Of a DNA stretch of 34,351 nucleotides, positions 23,414 to 30,918 are shown piece by piece. The notes beneath the pieces were generated by a model. That model did not search any database and was not told the origin of the DNA. It saw only the letters and a list, made by a program, of their open reading frames with translations. Made by a program: the position numbers and the translations under genes. Numbering within the stretch: position 1 is the first letter of the stretch; each line of letters begins with the position of its first letter. Origin of the DNA: UBA288 sp964461885 (GTDB lineage: Archaea > Halobacteriota > Methanomicrobia > Methanomicrobiales > Methanospirillaceae). The DNA is taken from contig CAYWVY010000017.1 in assembly GCA_964461885.1 (NCBI GenBank), positions 1-34,351 on the forward strand. The letters are read 5' to 3'.

Positions 23414-24301
23414 CTACCGCGGGTCCGGGCCGGTCACGGTCGGGTTCTCGGGGCGGCCGATCCACTCGGTGAACGACCCCTCGTAGAGCCGGACCTTCGG
23501 GTAGCCGAGCAGGTAATGGAAGATCAGGAACTCGTTCGTGGCCTCGCGCCCGGTCCCGCACGAGCAGACGATCGTCTTCTCCGGGGTCGCGCCGACAACC
23601 CCGGTCGCGGCCCGTATCTCGGGGAGCGGCCGGAGTTGCCGGGGGTTCTCCTCGCTCATCAGCCCCTTCCATGGCAGGTTCACGGCACCTGGGATGTGCC
23701 CGGGCTTCGGCCAGGACCCCTGCCCCTGGTACACGGCCGGCGGGCGCGCGTCGAGCACGACCACGTCGTCCCGGTCCTTGAGATCGACGAACTCGTCATA
23801 GTCGAGGAAGAGGTTGTTGCGGACCCGGGGCTCGTACTCGGACTCCCGCGCCGTCCCGTGCTCGGACGTCACGGGGTGTCCCCCCTGTCTCCAGGCGTCG
23901 AGACCGCCGTCAAGGATTCGAATGTCCCCGTGGCCGAACCTCGCGAGCGAGTAGGCGACCATGGTCTGTTCGAGCCCGTCGCCGATGTGGGACGTACAGC
24001 CGGTCAGGGTCCCGGAGCCGGTATAGACCACCACCGGGACGTCGGCCTGGAGGCCGACCTGCCGGAGGATCCACATGGCCGCCTCACGGTTGATCCAGCG
24101 CCCGGGGCAGGTGCCCTCATGGGCGCGCCAGACGTTCTCGTTGAGGTAGACCGCGCCCGGGACGTGGCCGCTGATGTATTCGTGGATGTTCGGCTGGCAG
24201 TCGAGGATCAGGAGATCGTCGTTAAGATGGCCGGCGAGCCAGGCGGGCGAGACCCAGCGGACTGGCCCCTCGCCGGCGGGGATGGGTGTTGTCGCGTCCA
24301 T
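23414..24301 (-). CDS. Two-domain rhodanese (sulfurtransferase)
   Basis: 295 residues with two rhodanese domains, about 14-145 and 158-290. The first is probably structural; it has Cys35 and a TGSGTLTGC loop. The second has the active-site loop C246-S-C248-G-T-G-R-E-A; Cys248 is the likely persulfide-bearing residue by alignment with CGTGR-type loops. Such enzymes move sulfur from thiosulfate or 3-mercaptopyruvate to acceptors such as cyanide or thiols. GGAGG at 24312-24316 lies 8 bases before the ATG. A DUF1622 gene follows in the same operon. Substrate not predictable. Confidence 0.9.
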   Translation of the reverse strand: MDATTPIPAGEGPVRWVSPAWLAGHLNDDLLILDCQPNIHEYISGHVPGAVYLNENVWRAHEGTCPGRWINREAAMWILRQVGLQADVPVVVYTGSGTLTGCTSHIGDGLEQTMVAYSLARFGHGDIRILDGGLDAWRQGGHPVTSEHGTARESEYEPRVRNNLFLDYDEFVDLKDRDDVVVLDARPPAVYQGQGSWPKPGHIPGAVNLPWKGLMSEENPRQLRPLPEIRAATGVVGATPEKTIVCSCGTGREATNEFLIFHYLLGYPKVRLYEGSFTEWIGRPENPTVTGPDPR

Positions 24302-24328
24302 GACACATTCCTCCGGAGAATGCTTCGC

Positions 24329-24344
24329 CTATCGCCGGCGATAG
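24329..24344. promoter_or_regulatory. 16-bp perfect palindrome upstream of the rhodanese gene
   Basis: CTATCGCCGGCGATAG lies 28 bases before the rhodanese ATG on the minus strand. The position would suit an operator overlapping the start of transcription. No regulator is known. Confidence 0.35.
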
Positions 24345-24436
24345 ATGAAAAAGGTATGCACCGGCATTCGGGCAGATTCACGTCGGAGACCGTCACGCTC
24401 GCGGTCGATCGCGAAAAGAACTGGAAGATCGAAGAA

Positions 24437-24510
24437 TGGGCCCGCGGAGATTCGAACTCCGGACCTCCGCCATGTCAAGGCGACGTCATAGCCAGCTAGA
24501 CCACGAGCCC
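24437..24510 (-). tRNA. tRNA-Val (anticodon GAC)
   Basis: Minus-strand acceptor stem GGGCTCG pairs with CGGGCCC (one G-U). The T arm holds GGTTCGAATC-type bases (CGGAG-TTCGAAT-CTCCG). The anticodon loop TTGACAT gives anticodon GAC for valine. The discriminator is A and CCA is not encoded. No intron is seen. A TATA-like TTTATAGG lies at 24550-24557. Confidence 0.95.
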
Positions 24511-24549
24511 GCACGCACACCGCGTGTGCCTTACACCGTGGGCGGGGTT

Positions 24550-24561
24550 CCTATAAAAAAA
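24550..24561 (-). promoter_or_regulatory. T-run and TATA box between serA and tRNA-Val
   Basis: The minus-strand sequence TTTTTTTATAGG starts five bases after the serA stop. The seven Ts can end serA transcription, and TTTATAGG lies about 40 bases before tRNA-Val, so it can act as its TATA box. Confidence 0.45.
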
Positions 24562-24565
24562 TACG

Positions 24566-26152
24566 CTAAAGATCCACAAACCAGGCCGAGTGAATTCCCG
24601 GGTGGGTACGGATCTCCTCGATCGCCTCGGCCGGGACGTCCGAGTCGACGTTCAGCACCATGATCGCCTCCTCGCCCGGATGGATCCGCCCGACCTGCAT
24701 CCCGGCGATGTTCACGTTGACGCGCCCGAGCGTGGTCGAGGCGCGCCCGATGACGCCGGGCTGGTCGAGGTGCTTCGAGATGACCAGGTGGCCGCTCGGG
24801 TCGAGGTCCATCGTGTACCCGTCGATCGAGACCACGCGCTGACGCGTGTGGGAGAAGACCGAGCCCTCTATCGTCTCCTCCCCCCTGTCGGTCCGGAGAA
24901 CGATCCGGATCAGGTTCTTGAAGCCGTGCGTCTCGCCGCCCACGGTCTCGCCGACCGCGATCCCGCGCTCGGCCGCGACGACCCCCGCGTTGACGATGTT
25001 GACAGGCAGGTGCAGGATCCGCTCGAGGAGCGCCTTTACGGTCAGCCGCGTCAGGTAACGGGAGGCCTGGTCAAGGTGTGGGATCTCGCCGGCGTAGGTG
25101 ATGCTGATCCCCTCGATCCGGCCGTCGGACATCGCCATCAGGAGCCGGGCCATGCGCTCCATGAGGGCCGTGAACGGCGCGAGCGCCCTGGCCTGGTCAG
25201 GCGGGATCATCGGGGCGTTGACGACGTACTTCGCGTCACCGCCCGAGAGGACGGAGAGGCACTGCCGCGCCACCGAGACCGCCACGTTCGACTGCGCCTC
25301 GACGGTGGAGGCGCCAAGGTGCGGCGTGGTGATCACCTGGTCGAGCGTGAGAAGCGGGGAATCGAACGGCGGCTCGTCCTCGAAGACGTCCAGGGCGGCG
25401 CCGGCGACCTTCCCGGCGACGATCCCGTCGTAGAGGGCCTGCTCGTCGATGATCCCTCCGCGCGCGCAGTTGATGATACGGACGCCGTCCTTCATGCGGG
25501 CGATCGTCTCCGCGTTGATCATGTGCCGCGTCTCCTTGATCAGCGGCGTATGGACCGTGATGAAGTCGGCGCGCGCCCAGATCTCGTCGAGGTCGACGAT
25601 CTCGACGCCGAGATCCTGGGCCTGGTCCTTGGCGATGAACGGGTCGTACGCGATGATCTGCATGTTCATGGCGGCCGCGCGCTTTGCCACCTCCCGGCCG
25701 ATCCGGCCGAAGCCGACAACGCCGAGGGTCTTCTCGTTCACCTCGACGCCCATGAACTTCGACCGCTTCCACTGCTTCGACCTGACCGAGGCGTTCGCCT
25801 GCGGGATGTTCCGCGCGAGCGAGAGCATCATGGCGCAGGTGTGCTCGGTCGCGGCGAGCGTGTTCCCCCCGGGGGCGTTCGCCACGATGATGCCCCGGCG
25901 GGTGGCGGCCGCGGCATCGATATTGTCGACGCCGGCCCCGGCCCGGCCAATGAACCGGAGCTTTGTCCCGGCCTCGATCACGCGTGCCGTGACCTCTGTT
26001 CCGGACCGGACGAGCAGGGCGTCGTAGTCGCCGATGATCCCGACCAGCGCGTCCTCGGAGAGGTCGGTCTTGACGTCGACCTCGGCCCCGTTGCGCAGGA
26101 TCTCGATCCCCTCCTCGGCCAGCGGATCGCTCACAAGCACTCGATGGTTCAT
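24566..26152 (-). CDS. serA: D-3-phosphoglycerate dehydrogenase, long form with ACT domain
   Basis: 528 residues, the long type. It oxidises 3-phosphoglycerate, the first step of serine synthesis. The Rossmann domain has G147-F-G-R-I-G152 and Asp170 for NAD. The catalytic triad is Arg231 (NCARGG), Glu260 (DVFEDEPP) and His278 (TTPHLG). An intervening allosteric substrate-binding domain (about 315-450) and a C-terminal ACT domain (about 455-528, with LVISKHLDQPGVIGRAS) suggest serine feedback. A TATA-like CATAAACC around 26180-26187 predicts a nearly leaderless mRNA. Confidence 0.96.
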   Translation of the reverse strand: MNHRVLVSDPLAEEGIEILRNGAEVDVKTDLSEDALVGIIGDYDALLVRSGTEVTARVIEAGTKLRFIGRAGAGVDNIDAAAATRRGIIVANAPGGNTLAATEHTCAMMLSLARNIPQANASVRSKQWKRSKFMGVEVNEKTLGVVGFGRIGREVAKRAAAMNMQIIAYDPFIAKDQAQDLGVEIVDLDEIWARADFITVHTPLIKETRHMINAETIARMKDGVRIINCARGGIIDEQALYDGIVAGKVAGAALDVFEDEPPFDSPLLTLDQVITTPHLGASTVEAQSNVAVSVARQCLSVLSGGDAKYVVNAPMIPPDQARALAPFTALMERMARLLMAMSDGRIEGISITYAGEIPHLDQASRYLTRLTVKALLERILHLPVNIVNAGVVAAERGIAVGETVGGETHGFKNLIRIVLRTDRGEETIEGSVFSHTRQRVVSIDGYTMDLDPSGHLVISKHLDQPGVIGRASTTLGRVNVNIAGMQVGRIHPGEEAIMVLNVDSDVPAEAIEEIRTHPGIHSAWFVDL

Positions 26153-26200
26153 ATCAGATCCACTACACGTTCTGTCTCATGGTTTATGAGGGGTGCGGTT

Positions 26201-26209
26201 AAAAAAAAA
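26201..26209 (-). terminator. Oligo-T terminator after hisE
   Basis: Nine Ts on the minus strand nine bases after the hisE stop codon; the strongest T-run in the window. Confidence 0.6.
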
Positions 26210-26218
26210 GGAGCCGGG

Positions 26219-26509
26219 CTAGCGCCGCCGCGCTTCAAGCACGGCGAGCACCTCGGCCAGATCGACGCCCGAGGCCCTGAGGGCGACGAGCACGTGGAAG
26301 AGGAGATCCGCCCCCTCCTCGGCGATCCGCCCATGGTCGCCGTTCTTGACGGCGAGCACGAACTCGGTCGCCTCCTCGCCGACCTTCTCGAGCGGCTTAT
26401 CGATCCCCTTGTGGTGGCAGAGAAGCGACGAGACGTACGAACCCTCGCGCGGGTGGTCCGCGCGCTCCTCGATCACATCCCAGAGTTCGGCGAGTACATC
26501 GCCTGTCAC
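26219..26509 (-). CDS. hisE: Phosphoribosyl-ATP pyrophosphohydrolase
   Basis: 96 residues, a stand-alone HisE. It hydrolyses PR-ATP to PR-AMP in histidine synthesis. The all-alpha NTP-pyrophosphatase motif is seen: KVGEEATEFVLAV and EEGADLLFHVLVAL with the metal-binding acidic residues. SYVSSLLCHHKGIDKPLEK is the usual N-terminal part. The start is GTG in a GTGA overlap with the stop of the nusA-like gene. No other his gene is in the window. Confidence 0.95.
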   Translation of the reverse strand: MTGDVLAELWDVIEERADHPREGSYVSSLLCHHKGIDKPLEKVGEEATEFVLAVKNGDHGRIAEEGADLLFHVLVALRASGVDLAEVLAVLEARRR

Positions 26510-26973
26510 GTCGGCACCTCCCTGTCCGCTTCGCGCTCCTCGGGGGCGATCAGGACATCGTTGACCTCGAGGTCGAAGAACCGCCGGCAGAGGAGCCGGA
26601 CCTTCTCGATGGTGCTGCCCCCGCGGCCGATCACAACCCCCAGGTCGGCCTTGTGCCGGATCACGAGATCGACGGCGTCGCCCTCCTCGGTCGGCGAAAG
26701 CCCGGCGAACTCGGCCGGCCGGATGATGTTCGCGATGAACGTCTCGGGCGTCTCGCCGTACTCGACCATCTCGAGGCGCCGGCCGAGCTGCCGCGAGAGC
26801 CGGTTGATGCTCTCGCCCTTCCGCCCGATGGCGAGGCCCATGTCGCCGGGCTTGATCACGTAGATCACCCGGTCGAACCGTTCGTCAACGATGCAGTCGA
26901 CCGCCGTGGAGCGTGTGAAGATCCGGAGCTCCTCGATGTAGCGCCGTTCCTTGAACCCAATGCTCCTCTCCAT
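26506..26973 (-). CDS. nusA: NusA-like KH-domain protein (archaeal NusA)
   Basis: 155 residues, two KH domains: loops G50-R-K-G53 and G116-R-G-G119. VDCIVDERFDRVIYVIKPGDMG and the linker YGETPETFIANIIRPAEF match the archaeal NusA family, which lacks the S1 and RNA-polymerase-binding domains of bacterial NusA. It is thought to bind RNA during transcription or rRNA maturation. In most archaea it sits next to rpoA and S12; here it is coupled to hisE. This could be a second copy or a moved gene. A T-rich TATA-like CCTTAATC lies around 27008-27015. Confidence 0.85.
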   Translation of the reverse strand: MERSIGFKERRYIEELRIFTRSTAVDCIVDERFDRVIYVIKPGDMGLAIGRKGESINRLSRQLGRRLEMVEYGETPETFIANIIRPAEFAGLSPTEEGDAVDLVIRHKADLGVVIGRGGSTIEKVRLLCRRFFDLEVNDVLIAPEEREADREVPT

Positions 26974-27046
26974 AGCGAATGCCGCAGATCTATTCCCCGT
27001 CGAAAAAGATTAAGGAGACGGGTTCACGCGGGAAAAGAATGGGGGG

Positions 27047-27676
27047 TTACCTGACTGCGGCGAGGCCGGCGAAGTCCATCGCGTTCATGAGCGCGTCGAG
27101 GTCCGCCTCGGTGCCGTCCTCGACACTGATGAAGACGATGTAGCGATCTCCCGCCATGACCCATCCCCCATAGTCGTTCGAAGACTTGTCGTGGAATCTC
27201 CAGCCGGGCTGTCCCTTGACGGTGACCGCCCTCCACCAGCCCTGGGTCGACTCGTAGCTCTGGAAACTCGTCCATTGCTGCTTGAACGGGGCGTTCGCGG
27301 CCCCAGCGTCCTGGATCATGATATTCGCCCCGGTGTTCTCGTCGCCGTCCTTGACGTACTCGCCGGTCACCCAGGTATAGTCGCGTCCTTCGCCGTCCTT
27401 CATGGTCATGCCCTGGGCATCGTTCTCGAGTTTCCAGGCGCCGGCCGTCGCCGGGATGAACGGGATCAGTTTGTCAAAGCTGACGGCGGCGACGGGAGCC
27501 GATCCGGTGCCGGACGACATGGTGGTCGAGACGGTGCCGGCTGCGCCGGTCCCAGCCGGGGTGGGCGTGGTCGCCGGGTTCGAGGGGGTCGTCGTGCAGC
27601 CGGACGTGAGGGCGACGCCGAGCAGGGCGAGCACGGCGAGGGCTGTAACGAGGGTGCTGAGTGCGGTGCGGGTCAT
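27047..27676 (-). CDS. Lipoprotein of unknown function (paralogue 1)
   Basis: 209 residues. The N-terminus MTRTALSTLVTALAVLALLG ends in a lipobox-like LTSGC (Cys27), so it is probably exported and lipid-anchored. A Thr/Pro/Gly/Ser-rich spacer (28-65) follows, then a globular domain ending DRYIVFISVEDGTEADLDAL. The C-terminal 35 residues are similar to the neighbour upstream in the same strand. No known domain recognised. The start chosen is ATG 27676, since the lipobox needs it; the frame extends further upstream without features. Confidence 0.75.
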   Translation of the reverse strand: MTRTALSTLVTALAVLALLGVALTSGCTTTPSNPATTPTPAGTGAAGTVSTTMSSGTGSAPVAAVSFDKLIPFIPATAGAWKLENDAQGMTMKDGEGRDYTWVTGEYVKDGDENTGANIMIQDAGAANAPFKQQWTSFQSYESTQGWWRAVTVKGQPGWRFHDKSSNDYGGWVMAGDRYIVFISVEDGTEADLDALMNAMDFAGLAAVR

Positions 27677-27716
27677 AATTGCATCTGACTGATCATCGGA
27701 CAGAATACGGTTAATG

Positions 27717-28274
27717 CTATCGCAGACCCGGGAGGCCTTCGAGATCGAGTGCGGCGACGAACGCGTCGAAGTCGGACTGCACTCCGCCCGTGACGGTGAG
27801 GTGGACAACGTACCGGCCATCGACAACAAGATAGGCGCGGATCATCTGTTCGCCAGTGAGAACGACGGCGGGCCGGCCGCGGAGCGTGGTTTGGACAGGG
27901 TTGGTGCCGTCCGCGGGTACATCGGGCAGGAGGCCGACAAGGCGCAGGAGGCCGATGGATTGGCCGGCCGTGTCCTGGACTACGATGTCCGCGCTGCGGT
28001 TGCCAGTGCCGTTCGGGTCGTTGTCCGGGAGGTAACTCGCCGTCACGGAGACCAGTGGCGCCCCGTCTTCCTCGAGCGTTGCGGGCGCCGGTGGGGCCAG
28101 GAGCCGCCAGCCGTCCGGGGCCGGCGGAATGTACGACGCGAGCGCCTCGGGGGCGATGAGCGGGGTGTCAGTTTGAGCGATCTGTACGGCCGGGTCCATT
28201 GCCGGGTCCGCGGTGCAGCCGGCGCCGATGACCAGGAGCACGAGGAAAGCGGGCGACAGGAATCGGAGAATCAT
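27717..28274 (-). CDS. Lipoprotein of unknown function (paralogue 2)
   Basis: 185 residues. The signal MILRFLSPAFLVLLVIGAGC ends in a lipobox with Cys20. The C-terminal part, with GRYVVHLTVTGGVQSDFDAF and an end LEGLPGLR, aligns with the downstream lipoprotein (GDRYIVFISVEDGTEADLDAL and FAGLAAVR). Between them lie AADIVVQD-type strands (here SADIVVQDTAGQS; NIMIQDAGAA in the partner). The pair looks like a tandem duplication that has diverged strongly. The 40-base gap between them may hold a separate promoter (CATTAACC). Confidence 0.75.
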   Translation of the reverse strand: MILRFLSPAFLVLLVIGAGCTADPAMDPAVQIAQTDTPLIAPEALASYIPPAPDGWRLLAPPAPATLEEDGAPLVSVTASYLPDNDPNGTGNRSADIVVQDTAGQSIGLLRLVGLLPDVPADGTNPVQTTLRGRPAVVLTGEQMIRAYLVVDGRYVVHLTVTGGVQSDFDAFVAALDLEGLPGLR

Positions 28275-28305
28275 GGCATCACGAGGGCCAAAGGGGGGAG
28301 AAACG

Positions 28306-28312
28306 AAAAAAA
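28306..28312 (-). terminator. Oligo-T tract between the cohesin-like and lipoprotein genes
   Basis: Seven Ts on the minus strand, 24 bases after the stop of the cohesin-like gene. The same CTATTTTTTT could serve as the TATA box of the next gene. Confidence 0.45.
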
Positions 28313-28335
28313 TAGACCGGGGCGGAGGCCTCGGT

Positions 28336-30548
28336 TCAGGTAGATTTGATGTAATTGACCCGGTGGACTTCGCCGGTCGTGCCGTCCGTGTAGGTAAGCT
28401 TCACCAGGGGGCTGTACGTGCCCGCCTGATAATAGTAGAAGGTCGGGTTGACGTTCCGCGAGTTCCAGGTGTTCAGGTGACCCGGGGCGTCGAACGACCA
28501 CCAGGCCGAGCTGATGGTCTTGCCGGGCGCCGGGGTCACGGTGAACTTGAATGCGCTGCCGTGCCGGGCGGTCGTCGGAACGGCGACGAAGTTCGCCGAT
28601 CCCGTCACCGGGGGCGTGGGGGTTGGGGTGGTCGTGACCACGGTGCCCTGGTGCGCGAACTCGACGTAGTCGAGGTTCAGGCGCTGGGACGGGAAGGCGA
28701 GCTTGATCTGGTGCTTGCCGGCCGGAAGCGCGACCGCGAAGTCGAACTTCTTGAAGGTCCCGAACGCACCGGTGGCGCCGATCTGTGCCGTGCCGACCTT
28801 CGTGCCGTCGACGTAGACGTCGATGCCCTTGTTCGTGGCGTCGGGGTTGGCGGCGTTGAACGTGGCTGTGTACTGGCCGTCCTTCGTTACCTGGACCGTG
28901 TAGACCAGGTATTCGCCGGTGCGGATCCAGCCGACGTTGTAGGACTGGATGCCGGCCGTGTACTCGATGTCGACGGGCTCGGACTGGCGGTATGCGCCGC
29001 CCTCGTTGAGGCTCGTCGTGTCGAAGTAGGCGGCGTCGGCGCCGCTCTTATCGAAGTTCTCTGCCTGGACCCGGCCGGGAATGTTGTTGCCGGGGCCGTA
29101 CGGCGTCGTCTTCAGCAGGGTGACGGGTGTCGGCGTGGTCGTGGTCGTAGTCGGCACTGTTCCGGCAACGAGGTTGAGCCAGTCGAGGTTGATCCGGTTG
29201 ATCCCCTCGAACGAGAGGGTCACGACGTGCCGGCCCGTGGGGATGTTGAGCGGGGCCGCTGCTGTGAAGTCCTTGAAGGAGGCCCAGCCACCGGTTCCGC
29301 CAACTGAGACCTGGCCGGCGGGGACGCCATCGAGGTAGACCTTGACCGTCTTGGCGTTCGTGTCGGGGTTCGCCGCGTGGAGCGTCAGGGTAAAGGGTCC
29401 GGCGGCGGTCGTGTCGACCGAGTACTTCAGGTACTCGCCGGCGCGGATGTACGCGACGTTCGTGACGCCGCCCACGGTCTCGATGTCCACGCCCTCACCG
29501 GCGCGGTAGTTGCTGTTGCCGAGGTTCTGGGGCTCGAGGTCGCTGTACGCGACGCCCTGGCCGCCCCTGTCGAAGTCCTCGGCCTCAATCTTGACTGAGG
29601 GGACGTGCGGGGCGGGGAAAGGTGCCTGCGTCACGCCCGGCATCGGGGTGGTGGTCGCCGTCACCGTCGGGGTGGCGGTCGCCGTTGCCGTAGGTGTCGG
29701 AGTCGGCGTGGCGGTTGCCGTTGCCGTCGGTGTCGGAGTCGGCGTGGCAGTTGCCGTCGCCGTAGGTGTCGGAGTCGGCGTGGCGGTTGCCGTCGCCGTC
29801 GGTGTCGGAGTCGGCGTGGCGGTCGTCGGCGTGCCGACGGTCATGGTGCCCTGAGGTGTGGTCACGGGATAGAGGTTCCCGGCACGGTCCTGGATACCCA
29901 GGGTGGGGTCCGGCGTGACCGCGATGGAGGAGACGCCGACCGCCTTGCCGCGGACCGTTATCGTGGCGAGGACAACATTCGTCGCGTTGGCCTTCACCGA
30001 TCCGGCGAGATCGGATCCCTTGATCGTGACCGTGCTGCCTGGAGTCGGCAGGGTGTAGATAAATCCGTCCGCGTCCCAGGCCGGGTCGAGAGGATCGTCA
30101 CCCGACGAAACGCCGTTGACAGCGCTCAACGAGGAGAAGGTCGGCATCGTGACTGCCGTGATCTCTGCGACGCTGGAGGTTCCGAGAGTAAAGCTGAACT
30201 GATACCCCGAAAGCCTGGCGGTCGCGATGTCCAGAACAACCGGGATCTGCACGGTCTCTCCAACATTCGGTGTCTGGAAAGTCCCGGTCGTGACCGACGC
30301 GGCCGACGCGCCCGTGACAAGGGCGCAGAGTGCCGCGAGGACCAGGGTGAGCNNNNNNNNNNNNNNNNNNNNNNNNNNNNNNNNNNNNNNNNNNNNNNNN
30401 NNNNNNNNNNNNNNNNNNNNNNNNNNNNNNNNNNNNNNNNNNNNNNNNNNNNCGCGGCCGACGCGCCCGTGACAAGGGCGCAGAGTGCCGCGAGGACCAG
30501 GGTGAGCAAGAGAGCCCTCCCCATCCGGGTATGATTACGGATATTCAT
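28336..30548 (-). CDS. Exported protein: cohesin-like domain, two CBM6-like domains, PKD-like domain (spans an assembly gap)
   Basis: When the 55 bases repeated on both sides of the N-run are merged and the Ns dropped, one frame of 685 codons results from ATG 30548 to TGA 28336. Order: signal peptide (1-32, ending TGASAA); cohesin-like beta-domain (33-187, with GETVQIPVVLDIA and LSGYQFSFTLG); Thr-Pro/Ala linker from a 36-bp DNA repeat (188-262); CBM6-like A (266-408, KIEAEDFDRGGQGVAY, GEYLKYSVD); CBM6-like B (438-580, RVQAENFDKSGADAAY, GEYLVYTV); PKD-like end (600-685). It is likely secreted and binds polysaccharide or glycoprotein. A TATA box ACGTATATC (30574-30582) predicts a leaderless mRNA. 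The adjacent gene ends in a dockerin. Domain calls are by eye. Confidence 0.8.
29693..29836 (-). repeat. Four copies of a 36-bp coding repeat
   Basis: Units start at 29693, 29729, 29765 and 29801, each beginning GGTGTCGGAGTCGG on the plus strand, nearly identical. Each encodes 12 residues of a Thr-Pro/Thr-Ala linker (TPTPTPTATATA). The copy number may vary by slippage without breaking the frame. Confidence 0.9.
30298..30507. other. Assembly gap: 100 Ns between two identical 55-bp ends
   Basis: 30298-30352 and 30453-30507 are the same 55 bases, on either side of exactly 100 Ns (30353-30452). Ends that overlap by a k-mer length and were scaffolded without joining would look like this. The real sequence probably lacks 155 of these bases: merging restores one open frame, while the unmerged stretch is out of frame. 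Confidence 0.9.
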
Positions 30549-30918
30549 GATCACTGCTACGGGCTTCATCAAAGATATACGTTTTCTTTTCTTGGCACCG
30601 CGCCTGAAGGAGGAGATCAAAGAAACGATCAATTCTAATAGCAGAGCTGCCGAAAAGGTGCCCGCGCGGAACTGTTGACCCAGGACGTGGACGTCGGGGC
30701 CCGTGCGGACAAGGGATATGCCGGGACCAGCGGAGCAACGGTGTATCCCTCCGCAAGGCGCAGGGCGCAGGGCGCTGCCATCCACCTCCGGGTGGCCGGC
30801 AGCGCCTAAACCTCCATCCTCCGACATCCGCTCCACCGCCACCGCCGCTCGAAGCGGCCCGCGCGCGCGCCGCGCGCCGCGGCGCCCCGGGCTGGTCACG
30901 GTGCCGGAACGGGAATGG
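30549..30918. other. Intergenic region with strong hairpins and a GC block
   Basis: 370 bases between the dockerin gene and the cohesin-like gene. 30771-30806 forms a long hairpin (GGCGCTGCC/GGCAGCGCC with inner CCACC/GGTGG, loop TCCG). 30844-30858 is GCCGCT/AGCGGC. 30856-30893 is almost pure G and C with runs of alternating CG. No gene is seen; the plus-strand GGAGGAGATC at about 30611 has no start codon behind it. Confidence 0.5.
30574..30582 (-). promoter_or_regulatory. TATA box of the cohesin-like gene
   Basis: Minus-strand ACGTATATC lies about 27 bases before ATG 30548, as in a leaderless transcript. This supports that ATG over the possible one at 30569. Confidence 0.5.

Noticed and set aside
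24590..26863. A plus-strand open frame of 757 codons opposite serA and hisE
   Set aside because: It is antisense to two clear genes, is made mostly of Arg, Asp, Val and Gly, and has no family features. Long shadow frames are expected in GC-rich coding DNA.
29693..29836. Regular 36-bp repeats as a CRISPR array
   Set aside because: The units are contiguous without unique spacers and encode an in-frame Thr-Pro linker.
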